Below, one piece after another: positions 43,625 through 53,746 of a stretch of DNA of 64,000 nt (the first letter of the stretch is position 1; each line of letters opens with the position of its first letter). Location: the IMG/VR virus record IMGVR_UViG_3300045922_000167, positions 26,889 to 90,888 of that record; one strand, given 5' to 3'. A program made the translations under genes and the position numbers. The notes under the pieces were generated by a model. It had not been told where the DNA came from. It made no database searches and saw nothing but the letters and a program-made list of their open reading frames with translations. The stretch comes from a virus.

Positions 43625-44266
43625 TTATTTAAAATCTGAATATTTAAGTAATGTATAAGTAAAAGAATTTCCTAATCCATTTGCTACTTGTAGTTCACAA
43701 GCCTTAATTATTTGATCAAATATACGTGGATTTTGAACTACTTGACAGCCTGCACTCCAATTATCTACAAATTCAAACTCTTGCGAGCTATGTGCTCTAT
43801 GAAAGTTAAGTCCGTATAATCCAGTACTTACTTTACTTTCATCTATGTCAATTAATCCATTCCAGTTATTGTCTCTATAACATGTAATAGGTCTAACTTG
43901 AATAAGTGCTTTATGTCTAAAGTTACCTGTACCATGCCAACCTAATTGATATACGCCTTTGTATTGTCCTGGTTTTACTATCGCTGCTCCAGTCATTTTT
44001 ACGTAATCTGAAAAAGGAGTAGTTAAATAATACTTACCAGGATCTGTTGTACCTCTACCTTTAATTACGTTATACTCAGTGGCAGTGGTGCTACTTTTAA
44101 AAAAACAATAAAAATAGTCATCAAATCTATTATCCTGAGGGTTTATATCGTTACGTATCCCTACAAGATTAATATTGTAAGGCGGTAAATCAAATACAAG
44201 ATAGCCTTTGTCTTTCATAACATTGGCTATCTTGTATGTTGGTATTATAGCTATAGGGTACATCAT
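43625..44266 (-). CDS. L,D-transpeptidase-fold lysin candidate
   Basis: About 213 residues from ATG 44266 (ATG 44275 also in frame, overlapping the fibre gene by 8 bp). The C-terminal half has NFHRAHSSQEFEFVDNWSAGCQVV; the H...SxGC order is that of YkuD-type L,D-transpeptidases and of phage endolysins that reuse the fold. KGVYQLGWHGTGNFRH lies before it. It would act on the peptide part of peptidoglycan. Neighbouring holin and fibre support lysis or tail-wall contact. Confidence 0.55.
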   Translation of the reverse strand: MMYPIAIIPTYKIANVMKDKGYLVFDLPPYNINLVGIRNDINPQDNRFDDYFYCFFKSSTTATEYNVIKGRGTTDPGKYYLTTPFSDYVKMTGAAIVKPGQYKGVYQLGWHGTGNFRHKALIQVRPITCYRDNNWNGLIDIDESKVSTGLYGLNFHRAHSSQEFEFVDNWSAGCQVVQNPRIFDQIIKACELQVANGLGNSFTYTLLKYSDFK

Positions 44267-44267
44267 A

Positions 44268-45395
44268 CTACACAACTGTTAAGCCTATTAATTGAACGTT
44301 ACGTACTCTAAAAGAACCACCGTTACCTCTAGCTGAAATAGTAACAGTACTACCTCCTATAGCGAAACCAAAGTTTATAATCTGCATGTGTGTAAATTGT
44401 CTCCAAACACTATCGTTAGGAAAATTTAGACTTTCGTACATAATAGGATTACTTCCTGGAGGAGGGTTATTAATAATATTGCTTACATTTACTATTAATG
44501 ATAAATTCCTATTTGCTCCAGGTGAAACTTGTCTAGCCTCAAAAGAAAGTATAAGAACAGTAGGTAAAGAAGTTACATTAAAACCTAAAGGATTAGCTAC
44601 TAAAGTAAATACACCTGTACCTATGTCAGATAAATTCCCTTCAAACGTTACTGGAGCAAAAGATGATATTACATTAAAATTAGATAAAGGTGTTTGCCAT
44701 ACTACGTTACCTAAGTTATTTGTAGTTAAGACTTGTCCTGATGTACCTGGAGTTATACTCAGTGGGTTGGATGTAGTACCAGAACCTGAAAGAGGAGTAG
44801 TAGTATTTACATTTAATTCTAACGGTAATGAAGGTGTACCATTGCCTGATAATCCCCCACCTGGAGCTATTTGTACTTGACCGTTACCAGTCTCATCAGC
44901 ACCCCATTGTACTACACCGCCTATTGTCTTTAGTACTTGCCCATCGCTACCTGGCTCTATGTATAAAGGATTAGTAAACGTACCTAAACCTTGTAAAGGG
45001 CCTAGAACATATTGATTGAGTATGAGTGGATTAGTTGGCGTACCTAAGCCTATTAATCCGTTATTAGCGTCTTCAAAGAGTATTCCTGCTTCACCAGGAG
45101 GTCCTTGCGGTCCCTGAGGTCCAGGAGGACCATCATTTCCTGGAGGTCCTTGCAGTCCAGGAAGTCCTTGAATACCTTGAGGACCTTGAGGTCCAGCAGG
45201 TCCAGGCGGTCCTGGATCTCCCTGTGGTCCTTGTGGTCCTTGTGGACCAGGAGGTCCTACACCACCTCCACCTTGTTCTAACGCTGAGCTTATGTAATGA
45301 AATAACTTAATTAATACATTACGCTCAGGTGTATTAAAGGATGCAAGTTCGTAGGCTTCAGACTTAATCTTTCTTATTAGATCTTGTAAATTCAT
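44268..45395 (-). CDS. Collagen-like tail fibre protein
   Basis: 375 residues. Residues about 40-105 are Gly-X-Y repeats with many Pro and Gln ([26 protein letters not shown]), forming a triple helix. A region of [14 protein letters not shown]-type repeats follows, then a beta-rich C-terminal head (about 230-375). This is a trimeric fibre for attachment. It overlaps the holin gene by 32 bp. CTCAGTG at 44758 falls within it. Confidence 0.75.
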   Translation of the reverse strand: MNLQDLIRKIKSEAYELASFNTPERNVLIKLFHYISSALEQGGGGVGPPGPQGPQGPQGDPGPPGPAGPQGPQGIQGLPGLQGPPGNDGPPGPQGPQGPPGEAGILFEDANNGLIGLGTPTNPLILNQYVLGPLQGLGTFTNPLYIEPGSDGQVLKTIGGVVQWGADETGNGQVQIAPGGGLSGNGTPSLPLELNVNTTTPLSGSGTTSNPLSITPGTSGQVLTTNNLGNVVWQTPLSNFNVISSFAPVTFEGNLSDIGTGVFTLVANPLGFNVTSLPTVLILSFEARQVSPGANRNLSLIVNVSNIINNPPPGSNPIMYESLNFPNDSVWRQFTHMQIINFGFAIGGSTVTISARGNGGSFRVRNVQLIGLTVV

Positions 45396-45927
45396 CTTTT
45401 AATTCTTTAGCTTGTTCGTTTTGTAACTCTTCAAAATCTTTTCTCTCTTTCTCTCTCTCCACTGAGTCTTTCTTATACAAATCTATTTTACTTGTAAGAA
45501 ACCTAGCTAGTTTATTATCTATATATCCAAGTAACGAAAGATTTACTATAAACGAAATCATCAGTATAACTACAATAGGAACAAATACAGCACCTGGTAG
45601 CCAAGCTAAGTAATCATTTCCTTTGCTAAATTGAAAGGATAACGTTAGCAGAATAGTATAAGCAAGTAACTTCTTAACTATTCTAAGTACTTTACGTGTT
45701 TCATAAATACCTTGCTTCCAAGCGTACATACTACCCGTAATAAAATCACATACTATTAACGCAATTAGCGTATAGTAATGCCCAGATGGAGACCAAACAT
45801 ATAAATCTATTTGGTCATTTAACCAATAAAAGAATCCACCTAGTATAGCAGCTAAGCTATCTATAAGTAGCCAATTTTTTCTATGGAATCCAAAAATTAT
45901 GTCTAATTCTTCGTATAGGTATTTCAT
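45364..45927 (-). CDS. Phage holin, Bacteroidota type
   Basis: 187 residues. Hydrophobic segments lie near residues 22-36, 49-66, 85-100 and 108-135. The loop [20 protein letters not shown] matches the D-x-x-T-G...K-x-G-x-x-x-T-R-K motif of the toxin-secretion/phage-lysis holin family. The C-terminal tail is charged. It permeabilises the inner membrane to start lysis. It overlaps the fibre gene. Confidence 0.8.
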   Translation of the reverse strand: MKYLYEELDIIFGFHRKNWLLIDSLAAILGGFFYWLNDQIDLYVWSPSGHYYTLIALIVCDFITGSMYAWKQGIYETRKVLRIVKKLLAYTILLTLSFQFSKGNDYLAWLPGAVFVPIVVILMISFIVNLSLLGYIDNKLARFLTSKIDLYKKDSVEREKERKDFEELQNEQAKELKDEFTRSNKKD

Positions 45928-45929
45928 AT

Positions 45930-46967
45930 TTAATCTAAATAAATAATTCCAGGTAGTTTGTAGCTATCAGGTATTTTTTTAATACTACCGTTTTCATTAA
46001 AAGAATTTTGAATTTCTTTAACTTTATCAGTTAATTTAAAACTCATACGTTTTTGAGTATCAGGAGCTTCTTGAAAAGATAATACTTGGTCTCTATTACC
46101 TAAATTTACAACGCAATAATTTTTACCATCTGTGCATTCTAATGCTCTAGTTACTTGAAAAGAATGTAAAATTAATTCTACTACTTTTTTATTTTTCGTG
46201 CTTGGATTAAGCTTTAGCAAAGATAAAGCACGTGATAAATCTTTCTCTACAACATCAACAATAGTTTCTTCACCTACAAATAATTGAACAGTTAAACCTT
46301 TAACATCAGATATTTTAGGAAAAGATTTTACTGTTTCGTAATTCATAGTTAAAAATCCATATTGCGAATTATCGTCTAATTTTAAAGAATATAATACGCT
46401 TACACTTAAAGAAAAATAACAAGTAGGCGGTTTTAAATTAGACAATTGTTTCTTTTGGTTATAACTAAATACAAACTCAGCATTACGATAGCTGTCTGTA
46501 AACGGTCTATAAGAAATATTACTTGCTTCTATTAATTGACAAGGACTTAAAGTACTAGTTAAAGGTGTAGCTTTAAATTCTGTAGTTACAGGAAGTATAT
46601 TAGCAACTAAAACTTGAGGATCAGCACAGCCAATAGCTTCTACTTTAAATCTTTCTTGAACTTTATAAAGAAAAACTGGACTAACCAGACCTTCAAATAC
46701 ATCTACTAAAATAGTATAATTATTAGGTAATAATCCTTTAACTACACTATTTATAGTAGTTGTTGTTTGCGTTCTATTATAGGTTACTTGAAAAGTTAAA
46801 CCAGGAATTTCAGCATTATTTTCATTAACAACACGAACTCTTGCTGTTAATGTAGGGCTGCTATTATCTTTAAAAACAAATTGAAGTTCTCCTTTATTTC
46901 TTATGGAGTTGCTGTTGCCAAAACAAGAAGCATTTTTTACGGTTTTAGATATAAGTTCAAAAGCCAT
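45930..46967 (-). CDS. Virion protein with SprB-like N-terminal domain
   Basis: 345 residues. The first 100 (KNASCFGNSNS...GELQFVFKDN...GLLPNNYTILVDVFEG) have the C-F/x-G...G-x-L/I-x-V...L-x-P/N-G/N-x-Y-x-I-x-V pattern of SprB repeats. The rest has LVANILPVTTEFK and a beta-rich centre with no recognised motif. It begins the run of Cys-containing surface proteins. Tail or fibre role inferred. Confidence 0.5.
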   Translation of the reverse strand: MAFELISKTVKNASCFGNSNSIRNKGELQFVFKDNSSPTLTARVRVVNENNAEIPGLTFQVTYNRTQTTTTINSVVKGLLPNNYTILVDVFEGLVSPVFLYKVQERFKVEAIGCADPQVLVANILPVTTEFKATPLTSTLSPCQLIEASNISYRPFTDSYRNAEFVFSYNQKKQLSNLKPPTCYFSLSVSVLYSLKLDDNSQYGFLTMNYETVKSFPKISDVKGLTVQLFVGEETIVDVVEKDLSRALSLLKLNPSTKNKKVVELILHSFQVTRALECTDGKNYCVVNLGNRDQVLSFQEAPDTQKRMSFKLTDKVKEIQNSFNENGSIKKIPDSYKLPGIIYLD

Positions 46968-46998
46968 AGTATTATTTAATTTAAGGTTTATTTAATAA

Positions 46999-47397
46999 TT
47001 AGTTGTTACAAGTTTCACAAGTGTGTTTATATCTACATACTTCAAAGCATTTGTATATACATGTAATATCCATACCTGCACATAAAAATAACTTTCTAAT
47101 ACATTCAAGTTCGTTACATTTAATATAACATTCGTTATCTTCAGGATTTAACTTTTTTTGAACGTATTGCAAATATAGTAAATTAGTTAAATGAGTCATT
47201 ACTAACGAATAGTGTTGAGCTTGTACTCCTACAACATCGTTATTGTGTTTTTTAACTTCAAATATTTTATTATTTAATTCTTTTTGATAGTTCCATGTAC
47301 CAGATATAGCACAAGCATACACCCTACGTATATCTGGTATAGGTTCAATACACGTATTAAATTTACATAAATCTATTGCGTATCTTTTTATTTCCAT
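46999..47397 (-). CDS. Small Cys-rich virion-associated protein
   Basis: 132 residues, starting at the base where the previous stop ends (47397). It has about 14 Cys, most in the second half (CYIKCNELECIRKLFLCAGM; CIYKCFEVCRYKHTCETC). These suggest disulfide bonding or zinc binding. The N-terminus is ordinary. No family is recognised. It is flanked by SprB-like proteins. Confidence 0.45.
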   Translation of the reverse strand: MEIKRYAIDLCKFNTCIEPIPDIRRVYACAISGTWNYQKELNNKIFEVKKHNNDVVGVQAQHYSLVMTHLTNLLYLQYVQKKLNPEDNECYIKCNELECIRKLFLCAGMDITCIYKCFEVCRYKHTCETCNN

Positions 47398-48176
47398 TAT
47401 AACGATGTAGTTAAATAAAGTATTCTATTACAATTTGTACCACAACTTACTCTTAAAAAAATATCAAAAGTATGACCACCGCTACCAAAATCATTTAAAT
47501 TGATAGTAGAGACGTTGTTTGCTGTAAAATAAGCTGCAGCATTTTGATTCTGACATACAGAATCTTGGTTTAATATCCACCAAAAATAAGTTGGATTCTG
47601 ACATCCATTAAATCCTGATAAACTTACATTACTACCATTTTCAATTAGTTGACCTTGAATACTACATGGGCAATCATTTAACGGTACATTAATTACAGGT
47701 GCACAATCAGGACAAGGAGGACAAGGTGGTATAGTTGGACAAGGAGGACAGCTTGGACATGGAGGGCAATTAACAACAGGCGGTGGGCATGTATTATTTA
47801 TAACTGATGGGGGACATTCTGGACAAGCAGGACATTCTGGACAATTACAAGGAGGGCATTCAAATTTTTGACAATTACACTCAACTACAAATGTTTCAGA
47901 TTTAACACAATCATATGTATCATCTCCATTCTTATCTATTTGTATCCTAATAATGTAAGCCCCTGGAGCTAAATCATTTCTTTTAAGACTAAAACTTTTT
48001 TTATTTCCTACTGTTATAGGATTAACATTTGTTTGCTCAACATCATTTATGTACACTTTTATGTTCTCTGAGCTTGAACACGCATCGTATACAAATACAA
48101 GCTCACCATCATTATTACATGTTGGTTGTCCATTTTGAGGATAGTTACAAGTTGTATGTTTTATACTTAAACCCAT
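47397..48176 (-). CDS. Cys/Pro-rich protein with SprB-like ends
   Basis: 259 residues. Residues 1-95 resemble an SprB domain (CNNDGELVFVYDACSS...LAPGAYIIRIQI). Residues about 100-165 are an extraordinary run of CPPC, CPECPAC and CPSC units. The last 85 residues (CSIQGQLIENGSNVSLSG...) form a second beta domain. The Cys-Pro section would make a rigid, cross-linked stalk, or a metal site. It lies in the leftward fibre cluster. Confidence 0.5.
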   Translation of the reverse strand: MGLSIKHTTCNYPQNGQPTCNNDGELVFVYDACSSSENIKVYINDVEQTNVNPITVGNKKSFSLKRNDLAPGAYIIRIQIDKNGDDTYDCVKSETFVVECNCQKFECPPCNCPECPACPECPPSVINNTCPPPVVNCPPCPSCPPCPTIPPCPPCPDCAPVINVPLNDCPCSIQGQLIENGSNVSLSGFNGCQNPTYFWWILNQDSVCQNQNAAAYFTANNVSTINLNDFGSGGHTFDIFLRVSCGTNCNRILYLTTSL

Positions 48177-48186
48177 AGTTACAATA

Positions 48187-48211
48187 AAAAGGGGAGACTT
48201 GCTCCCCTTTT
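48187..48211 (-). terminator. Hairpin terminator between fibre genes
   Basis: AAAAGGGGAG (48187-48196) pairs with CTCCCCTTTT (48202-48211) with a five-base loop and a T-run on the minus strand. It follows the 50189-48231 gene. Confidence 0.75.
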
Positions 48212-48230
48212 ATGCGCGGTTATGATTTTG

Positions 48231-50189
48231 TTATCCTACATTTACTACTTTTAATTCTTGTGGACATGGTATATCTACACAGAAATTAATAACACATTCA
48301 CATTTTCTAGAAACTAAGTTATTATCTGTTAATTGACCAGCTTCGTCATTAATAACTTGCTCAGTTACTATTGATAGCTCGTAGCAGTATTTTCCTGAAC
48401 ATAAATTAGAAAACAAACCTAATTCAATTAGTTGAGTAAATAAACTATGCCATTTGTTATTAATTTGATTCCACGTACCTAAAATTTTAGGAGTTATTAA
48501 AGGACCTGGATTTCTAAAATTGCTAGGATGTTCTGTAAGTCTAACTAAAAATTGAGATTGTAAAGACGGGTGTAGATTGTAAAGTCCACATAATTCTGGT
48601 CTATTTTGATAATTAGGTAGTAAAGTATTCTCATTTGGGGTAGTAAAATTTATACCATTAGTACTAAACTCAAAAGTTTGTAAATTTGGACTAACCCTTT
48701 CTGCGTATATAAGTCTGTTGAATTTATTGTAATACTCTATTCTAGTAATATAACTATCACAACAGTTTATACAACTAGCCTCACTTGGAATTAACTGAAT
48801 ATAATTAATTTGCCTATCTTCAAAAGCGTTAAAAAATCTATCGTCTTCTCTTAGTTCATTAACTACTTGAATATCGCGACTTTGATAAAATTCAGTTGTA
48901 GTACCTACTGCTTCAGGCGAATGTTTATTGTTGTCAGCTACTCTTTTTATAGGACAACCAAATTTGTCAAATACTTGTACTTTCCAAGCAAATGGAATAT
49001 CATTACTGCTATTTTGCTCATTAATTGCACATGTGTTCATCTTAATAGAATAACCACAAGACTCATCACATTTTGCACTTAAAGGTTTAATAGCTTTAGT
49101 AACAGCTTTGTTAGTTTCAGTATCTATTACAAACGCATTTACCGAATAAGGTGCATAAAAATTATTTTCTCCTATTAACGAAACGTTAATAAATCCATCA
49201 CAATTTGATTTACCGCAACTAAAGCTACCTGGATGAATAGCCACAGTGTACTCTGGTTTAATAAATTGATTTGTATTTACTTCTCCTATTTTTATAGGAT
49301 CGCAATTATCTTGCCTAACCCAAATATCGTATCTAAATTTAGCACCACCAGGACCAGCCCAAGAATCAAACGGTAAATCTGTGTTTGTAGCAGTTTCAAC
49401 TAATGTAAAGTTGCCTGTATTTTTTACTTGGAAAAAATTATTAGGTACTGTGTTTGATCCATCATAAAAATTCCCATTGTTAAATACTGTTGGTGCAGTT
49501 GTATTATTAAAAATATTTGTAATAGAAGCCAAATCAAAATTAGGATCTTCTACAACGTCTGCACCTCTTAGTAAATATCTAAACCTATTCCCATACCCTT
49601 CTGCATGTATTTTTACGTTTATTATTTTATTATTACAATCCCCGCTTAGTTCAATGTCATAAGAAGTTTTTATGGCGCTTAAGTCTTTTATTTCAAACTC
49701 ATAAGAATCAACACAAGCATTAGGTGTAACATCTGAAGCTAAATACAATTTATATTTACCAGGAGGCACTTGGTTAAACGTATAAGTAGTAAATGGTACA
49801 TGTTGTACATCATTGATAGTACTAACAACATCAAAACCAATGCCTTGAATGTACACTAATGGGTAAGTATTATTATCCCAAGCTGTTTGGGTGTCACTTA
49901 ATCCATTATTACCTAAATTAGGAGTAACTACTACAGATTCTAATGGTGCGGGGTATACTGGACCAAACTCGTGCCATCCTGGGTTAGGAAAAATTCTTTC
50001 TAATCTGTAACCAAATCTAAAATGACGATCTAAGTATCTTGGTGGGTTTTGTAAATTATTTGGATTACCTAATTTTGGTAATTTACATGGGTATATACCA
50101 AAAGAAAAAGAACCACCAGCACCTGGACAATATTGATGAGTAACCCGTATAGGGTTATTCTTATTACTTTTATCTATTTTGCAGCTCAT
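48231..50189 (-). CDS. SprB-like virion surface protein, paralogue A
   Basis: 652 residues. It starts MSC then NNPIRVTHQYCPG, a pattern shared with the next protein upstream. Domains include GKYKLYLASD...CVDSYEFEIKD (about 150), a FRYLLRG block with surrounding strands (about 200), SFSCGKSNCDGFINVSLIGE (about 325) and CINCCDSYITRIEYY (about 475). It resembles a chain of SprB-type beta domains used in Flavobacteriia adhesins. Likely part of the tail or fibres. Confidence 0.5.
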   Translation of the reverse strand: MSCKIDKSNKNNPIRVTHQYCPGAGGSFSFGIYPCKLPKLGNPNNLQNPPRYLDRHFRFGYRLERIFPNPGWHEFGPVYPAPLESVVVTPNLGNNGLSDTQTAWDNNTYPLVYIQGIGFDVVSTINDVQHVPFTTYTFNQVPPGKYKLYLASDVTPNACVDSYEFEIKDLSAIKTSYDIELSGDCNNKIINVKIHAEGYGNRFRYLLRGADVVEDPNFDLASITNIFNNTTAPTVFNNGNFYDGSNTVPNNFFQVKNTGNFTLVETATNTDLPFDSWAGPGGAKFRYDIWVRQDNCDPIKIGEVNTNQFIKPEYTVAIHPGSFSCGKSNCDGFINVSLIGENNFYAPYSVNAFVIDTETNKAVTKAIKPLSAKCDESCGYSIKMNTCAINEQNSSNDIPFAWKVQVFDKFGCPIKRVADNNKHSPEAVGTTTEFYQSRDIQVVNELREDDRFFNAFEDRQINYIQLIPSEASCINCCDSYITRIEYYNKFNRLIYAERVSPNLQTFEFSTNGINFTTPNENTLLPNYQNRPELCGLYNLHPSLQSQFLVRLTEHPSNFRNPGPLITPKILGTWNQINNKWHSLFTQLIELGLFSNLCSGKYCYELSIVTEQVINDEAGQLTDNNLVSRKCECVINFCVDIPCPQELKVVNVG

Positions 50190-50215
50190 GTGGATAAATC
50201 TTAATAGTTAAGAAA

Positions 50216-52195
50216 TTAAATAATATTTACTGGTGTTGGGCAAGCTATTTCTACACAAAATTGCACTACACAACTACATTCTCTAATAGTATGCTGTTGA
50301 TTGTTATTAGACCCTAAACCAGAAATTGACGCTCCTCGAGAACTAACAGATAATTCATAGCAATATTTTCCTGGACACAAATTCATAAATAGTCCGTTAT
50401 TTCTTAATTGTTGAAATAAAGAAGTTGTATTTGTAGTTCTTATTCTGTTTAATACAATAGAATTAGGACCTTTGTAACCACTTGGATGCTCTATAACTCT
50501 AATTAAAAAATTAGGGGCGTTATTGATAGCTGTAGTTACGTCATCTATACCGCAAAGTTCTATTTGATTAGCAATATTAGACTCAGGAAGAAATCCGTCA
50601 CTCCACACATCTGGTGTTGTTGAGTACCTGTATCCTGGTGTAGGAAGATAACGAAACTGTTCTGCTACTATAAGATTTTTATATTTATCAAAATAGTGCA
50701 TTTCCAATATCTCACCATCACAGCAATCGGGACAGTTAGTTAACGATGGTACTAATCTAATGTAATCAATTTGATTTTTATGTCTAGGATTAAACCATGA
50801 AGCATGTACTTGTTGTTCTATATTTCCATTGTTATTTGCATCTCTTGTCCAAAAATTTGGAAAGTAAGTATGCGAGTTTTGAGTATTTATGTTTGCTGGA
50901 GAATGATCAGTATTATTAGGATTTCTATTAACTGGACATCCAAATTTGTCATAAACATTTACTACATACCTATATGGAAATGAAGCATTAGTAGCTACTG
51001 TACTTTCTAATGCACATATTGGAATTTGTACAAAAAAGCCACAACTTGCATCACAAGAAGAACTTTTTGATATTACATTTTGGCTATTATTAAATATTTC
51101 GTTAGTAGCTCCTGGAGAATTAGATTCTGGTTTTATGTGTACCGAGTAAGGTGCAAACGCATTACTAGCTCCTTCTAATTGAACATTTACATACCCATCA
51201 CAATTACTTACACCGCAAGAAAAAGTAGATGGTACCATAGTTACTGTATAAGTAGGTTGAACAAATTCTGCTGTGTTTATAATACCTACTTTAACATAAT
51301 TATTTTGTGAATCAGGGCAAACTGATTTCTTAGGTCTAATCCATACTTCGTAACCAAATTTAGATCCATCAGGACCATCCCAAGAATCAAATGGTAATTG
51401 ATCAGGTTCATTACCAATAGTAAACTGGTTAGTACCCTTCCATTGCATTATATTTTGAGATGTAGGCGTAACACCATTAAAAAAAACACCATTCGTAATT
51501 ATTGTATTTTGGTTGGCATCTACAAAAAGATTAGGTACTTGATTGAATGGAAAATTACCTCCGTTTATATCTACACCACGTAACGCATAATCAAACACAC
51601 CACCGCTACCTTCCGCATTAATTGTTACATTTATAGTTTTACCATCGCATTGTTCTGAAACGTTTATATCTAACCAAGCATTTATAGCAGATTTGTCTTT
51701 TATTTCAAATTCATAAACTTCAACACAAGATTCAGCTTCTATATCTCTTAAAGTTAGTCGATATCTACCTGCTGTTAAATTAGGAAAACATAAATTAAAC
51801 GTATTTACAGTAACATTTGAATGACCTGAGGTATTCCAATGAATTCTATCATACGTTGTATTATCAACTGGATTAGGATCAGGATCAGCTAAAATTAAGT
51901 ACTGAGGAGTTCCACTAAGAGAACCACCTGCTTGTACAAGTGGACCGAAAGGATATGCAGTAATAACACCTTCGTTAGTACCAGTAGGTGCTGTGTAAGA
52001 AATTAAGTTAGTAATATCTATACGTGATAACTCTCCGTTAGCGTTGATTCTAGATAAATTTATATCTAATGTAATATTATTATTACGCCTACAACCTATC
52101 CAAGTAAAACACGCTTTTCCCAGAGTACCTGGGCATAAAATATCGGTAACCCGTATAGGGTTTGTTTTTTCTAAAGCATTTGCGGCACAGCTCAT
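50216..52195 (-). CDS. SprB-like virion surface protein, paralogue B
   Basis: 659 residues from ATG 52195 (MSCAANALEK); the ORF is open to 52252 but the shorter start matches paralogue A. It has TNPIRVTDILCPG, GRYRLTLRD...CVEVYEFEIKD, FDYALRGVD, STFSCGVSNCDGYVNVQLEG and CPDCCDGEILEMHYF in the same order as paralogue A. The two are clear duplicates with diverged loops. Likely part of the same virion appendage. Confidence 0.5.
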   Translation of the reverse strand: MSCAANALEKTNPIRVTDILCPGTLGKACFTWIGCRRNNNITLDINLSRINANGELSRIDITNLISYTAPTGTNEGVITAYPFGPLVQAGGSLSGTPQYLILADPDPNPVDNTTYDRIHWNTSGHSNVTVNTFNLCFPNLTAGRYRLTLRDIEAESCVEVYEFEIKDKSAINAWLDINVSEQCDGKTINVTINAEGSGGVFDYALRGVDINGGNFPFNQVPNLFVDANQNTIITNGVFFNGVTPTSQNIMQWKGTNQFTIGNEPDQLPFDSWDGPDGSKFGYEVWIRPKKSVCPDSQNNYVKVGIINTAEFVQPTYTVTMVPSTFSCGVSNCDGYVNVQLEGASNAFAPYSVHIKPESNSPGATNEIFNNSQNVISKSSSCDASCGFFVQIPICALESTVATNASFPYRYVVNVYDKFGCPVNRNPNNTDHSPANINTQNSHTYFPNFWTRDANNNGNIEQQVHASWFNPRHKNQIDYIRLVPSLTNCPDCCDGEILEMHYFDKYKNLIVAEQFRYLPTPGYRYSTTPDVWSDGFLPESNIANQIELCGIDDVTTAINNAPNFLIRVIEHPSGYKGPNSIVLNRIRTTNTTSLFQQLRNNGLFMNLCPGKYCYELSVSSRGASISGLGSNNNQQHTIRECSCVVQFCVEIACPTPVNII

Positions 52196-52269
52196 ATGTT
52201 TATTTTTTAATAGGTGGGTATTTAACTTGGTTAGAACCGTTTTGGCAACCACAAAATATTATTCCGATG

Positions 52270-52431
52270 TTATTTAGCTTTGTCATATTTTACGTGATTT
52301 TTATTTTTTTCAGATTTACCATAAATTACTAAAGCATATCTATTAAACCCAATGTTGGTTTTATTATTTTCAATTTTTATATTAATTGTGGATGTAGGTT
52401 GACTACATCCACAATCATTAGCAGCTTTCAT
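52270..52431 (-). CDS. Short protein of 53 residues
   Basis: ATG at 52431, TAA at 52270-52272. The product begins MKAANDCGCSQPTSTINIKI and is otherwise Asn/Lys-rich. It fills an otherwise empty 280-bp gap. A perfect 12-bp inverted repeat (52386-52397/52403-52414) sits in codons about 7-16. Coding is likely from the clean frame; function unknown. A second stem (about 52452-52475) follows before the next gene start. Confidence 0.4.
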   Translation of the reverse strand: MKAANDCGCSQPTSTINIKIENNKTNIGFNRYALVIYGKSEKNKNHVKYDKAK

Positions 52432-52477
52432 TTCATTATAAATTTTGTGGAGGTGGAAGCATTGGAGCTTCTACCCT

Positions 52478-53743
52478 TCAGTTAATCTGAATTCCAGGTG
52501 TTTTAAGAATACCTACTTTAAATTCTTTGTAACACCCACAACCATCTTCTATACGTACTGTGTAATTACCTGGTTTTAATAATTCAGCTTCCCAAGTATG
52601 AGGACCCTCACCAGCGTAAATTAACGGAGTAGGAATAATCTGACCTTCAGGAGCTTGAACTATACCTACGGTGTAATCACCACCGCAACCACCTCCAATA
52701 TTACTAATTTGAATAGAACCATCACAACATTCAGAGCAGCTAACTGCGTTGTTTGCTGTAACTACACCAGTTAATTCTGTACCTCCAGCTAATACCACAG
52801 TATCTGAACCGTTTGGTACGGCTTTACAACCATCTGCGTCATATACTTCAATTTTATAACCATTGGCATCTGATGCACACAAATTTTTAAAAGTATATGA
52901 GGTTTGACAATTATCATCGTCACAGTCATTACTAGCAGCAAATGGTGAACCATCTGCTTTGTTACCTGTTAAAATAAATTTGTAAGGAGCAGAGCCAAAC
53001 CCAGAAACTACTACACCTATTTCCCCATCACATATACCAAAACAAGATGGATCTGTTTTAGATAAAATAAATTTTAAGCTTACTGGGTATTCTACGTCTA
53101 CTGTGTAACCAGGATTAGTTGTGTTTTGAATATTAGGCGTTACAGCGTTTTCTTGGTACCAGCAACCATTTGCATCTTGTACATACACATGATATTTACG
53201 ATTCGCACCAGTATCTGAAGCAGGTCGTACAGGAATATTTGTAAAAATACCAGTACTATTACTAAAGTAAGTTTCCCAAGGTGCTCCGTCTGTTTCGTTA
53301 CTACGAATAAAATACTTATATGGTGGTACTCCACCTGCTGCTTCTACAATTACTGTTGCGTTACCTGTACATTTAGCAATAGATACATCAGTACTAATTG
53401 TAATAGATTCAGGTTCAATAATAGTAAATTCAGTTGTTTTGGCACATTCGCCATTAGCATCCCAAATAATTACAGTGTAAGTATCTGGTCCTAACTCTCC
53501 CCAAGTAAAAATACCATTAGACTGAAATCCTATGGCGTTAGGGTCAGGTGGAGTACCAGTACCTATTGCATTACCAGTAGTTGGAGTACCCAAATTAGGA
53601 ATTACAGTACCACTGCTATTTCTGATTAATATCCAGATTCGAGCCGCCCCCATACCAGGTGCTGGAACTGGGCTATTAATAGAAATAGTAAATGTACCGT
53701 TAGGTGGTGTTTGATTAAAACATGAAACATTAGTAGTAGCCAT
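52478..53743 (-). CDS. SprB-repeat virion protein
   Basis: 421 residues with four to five SprB-like repeats: NVSCFNQTPPNGTFTISINS (start), IAKCTGNATVIVEAAGGVPP (about 122), DPSCFGICDGEIGVVVSG with APYKFILTG (about 235-262), and SCSECCDGSIQISNIGGGC (about 340). Each carries the Cys-x-G...D/N-G-x-I...G-x-x-P-Y-x-x pattern of the Flavobacterium adhesin family. The end is GNYTVRIEDGCGCYKEF. It is four bases from the next gene. Confidence 0.65.
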   Translation of the reverse strand: MATTNVSCFNQTPPNGTFTISINSPVPAPGMGAARIWILIRNSSGTVIPNLGTPTTGNAIGTGTPPDPNAIGFQSNGIFTWGELGPDTYTVIIWDANGECAKTTEFTIIEPESITISTDVSIAKCTGNATVIVEAAGGVPPYKYFIRSNETDGAPWETYFSNSTGIFTNIPVRPASDTGANRKYHVYVQDANGCWYQENAVTPNIQNTTNPGYTVDVEYPVSLKFILSKTDPSCFGICDGEIGVVVSGFGSAPYKFILTGNKADGSPFAASNDCDDDNCQTSYTFKNLCASDANGYKIEVYDADGCKAVPNGSDTVVLAGGTELTGVVTANNAVSCSECCDGSIQISNIGGGCGGDYTVGIVQAPEGQIIPTPLIYAGEGPHTWEAELLKPGNYTVRIEDGCGCYKEFKVGILKTPGIQIN

Positions 53744-53746
53744 TGT

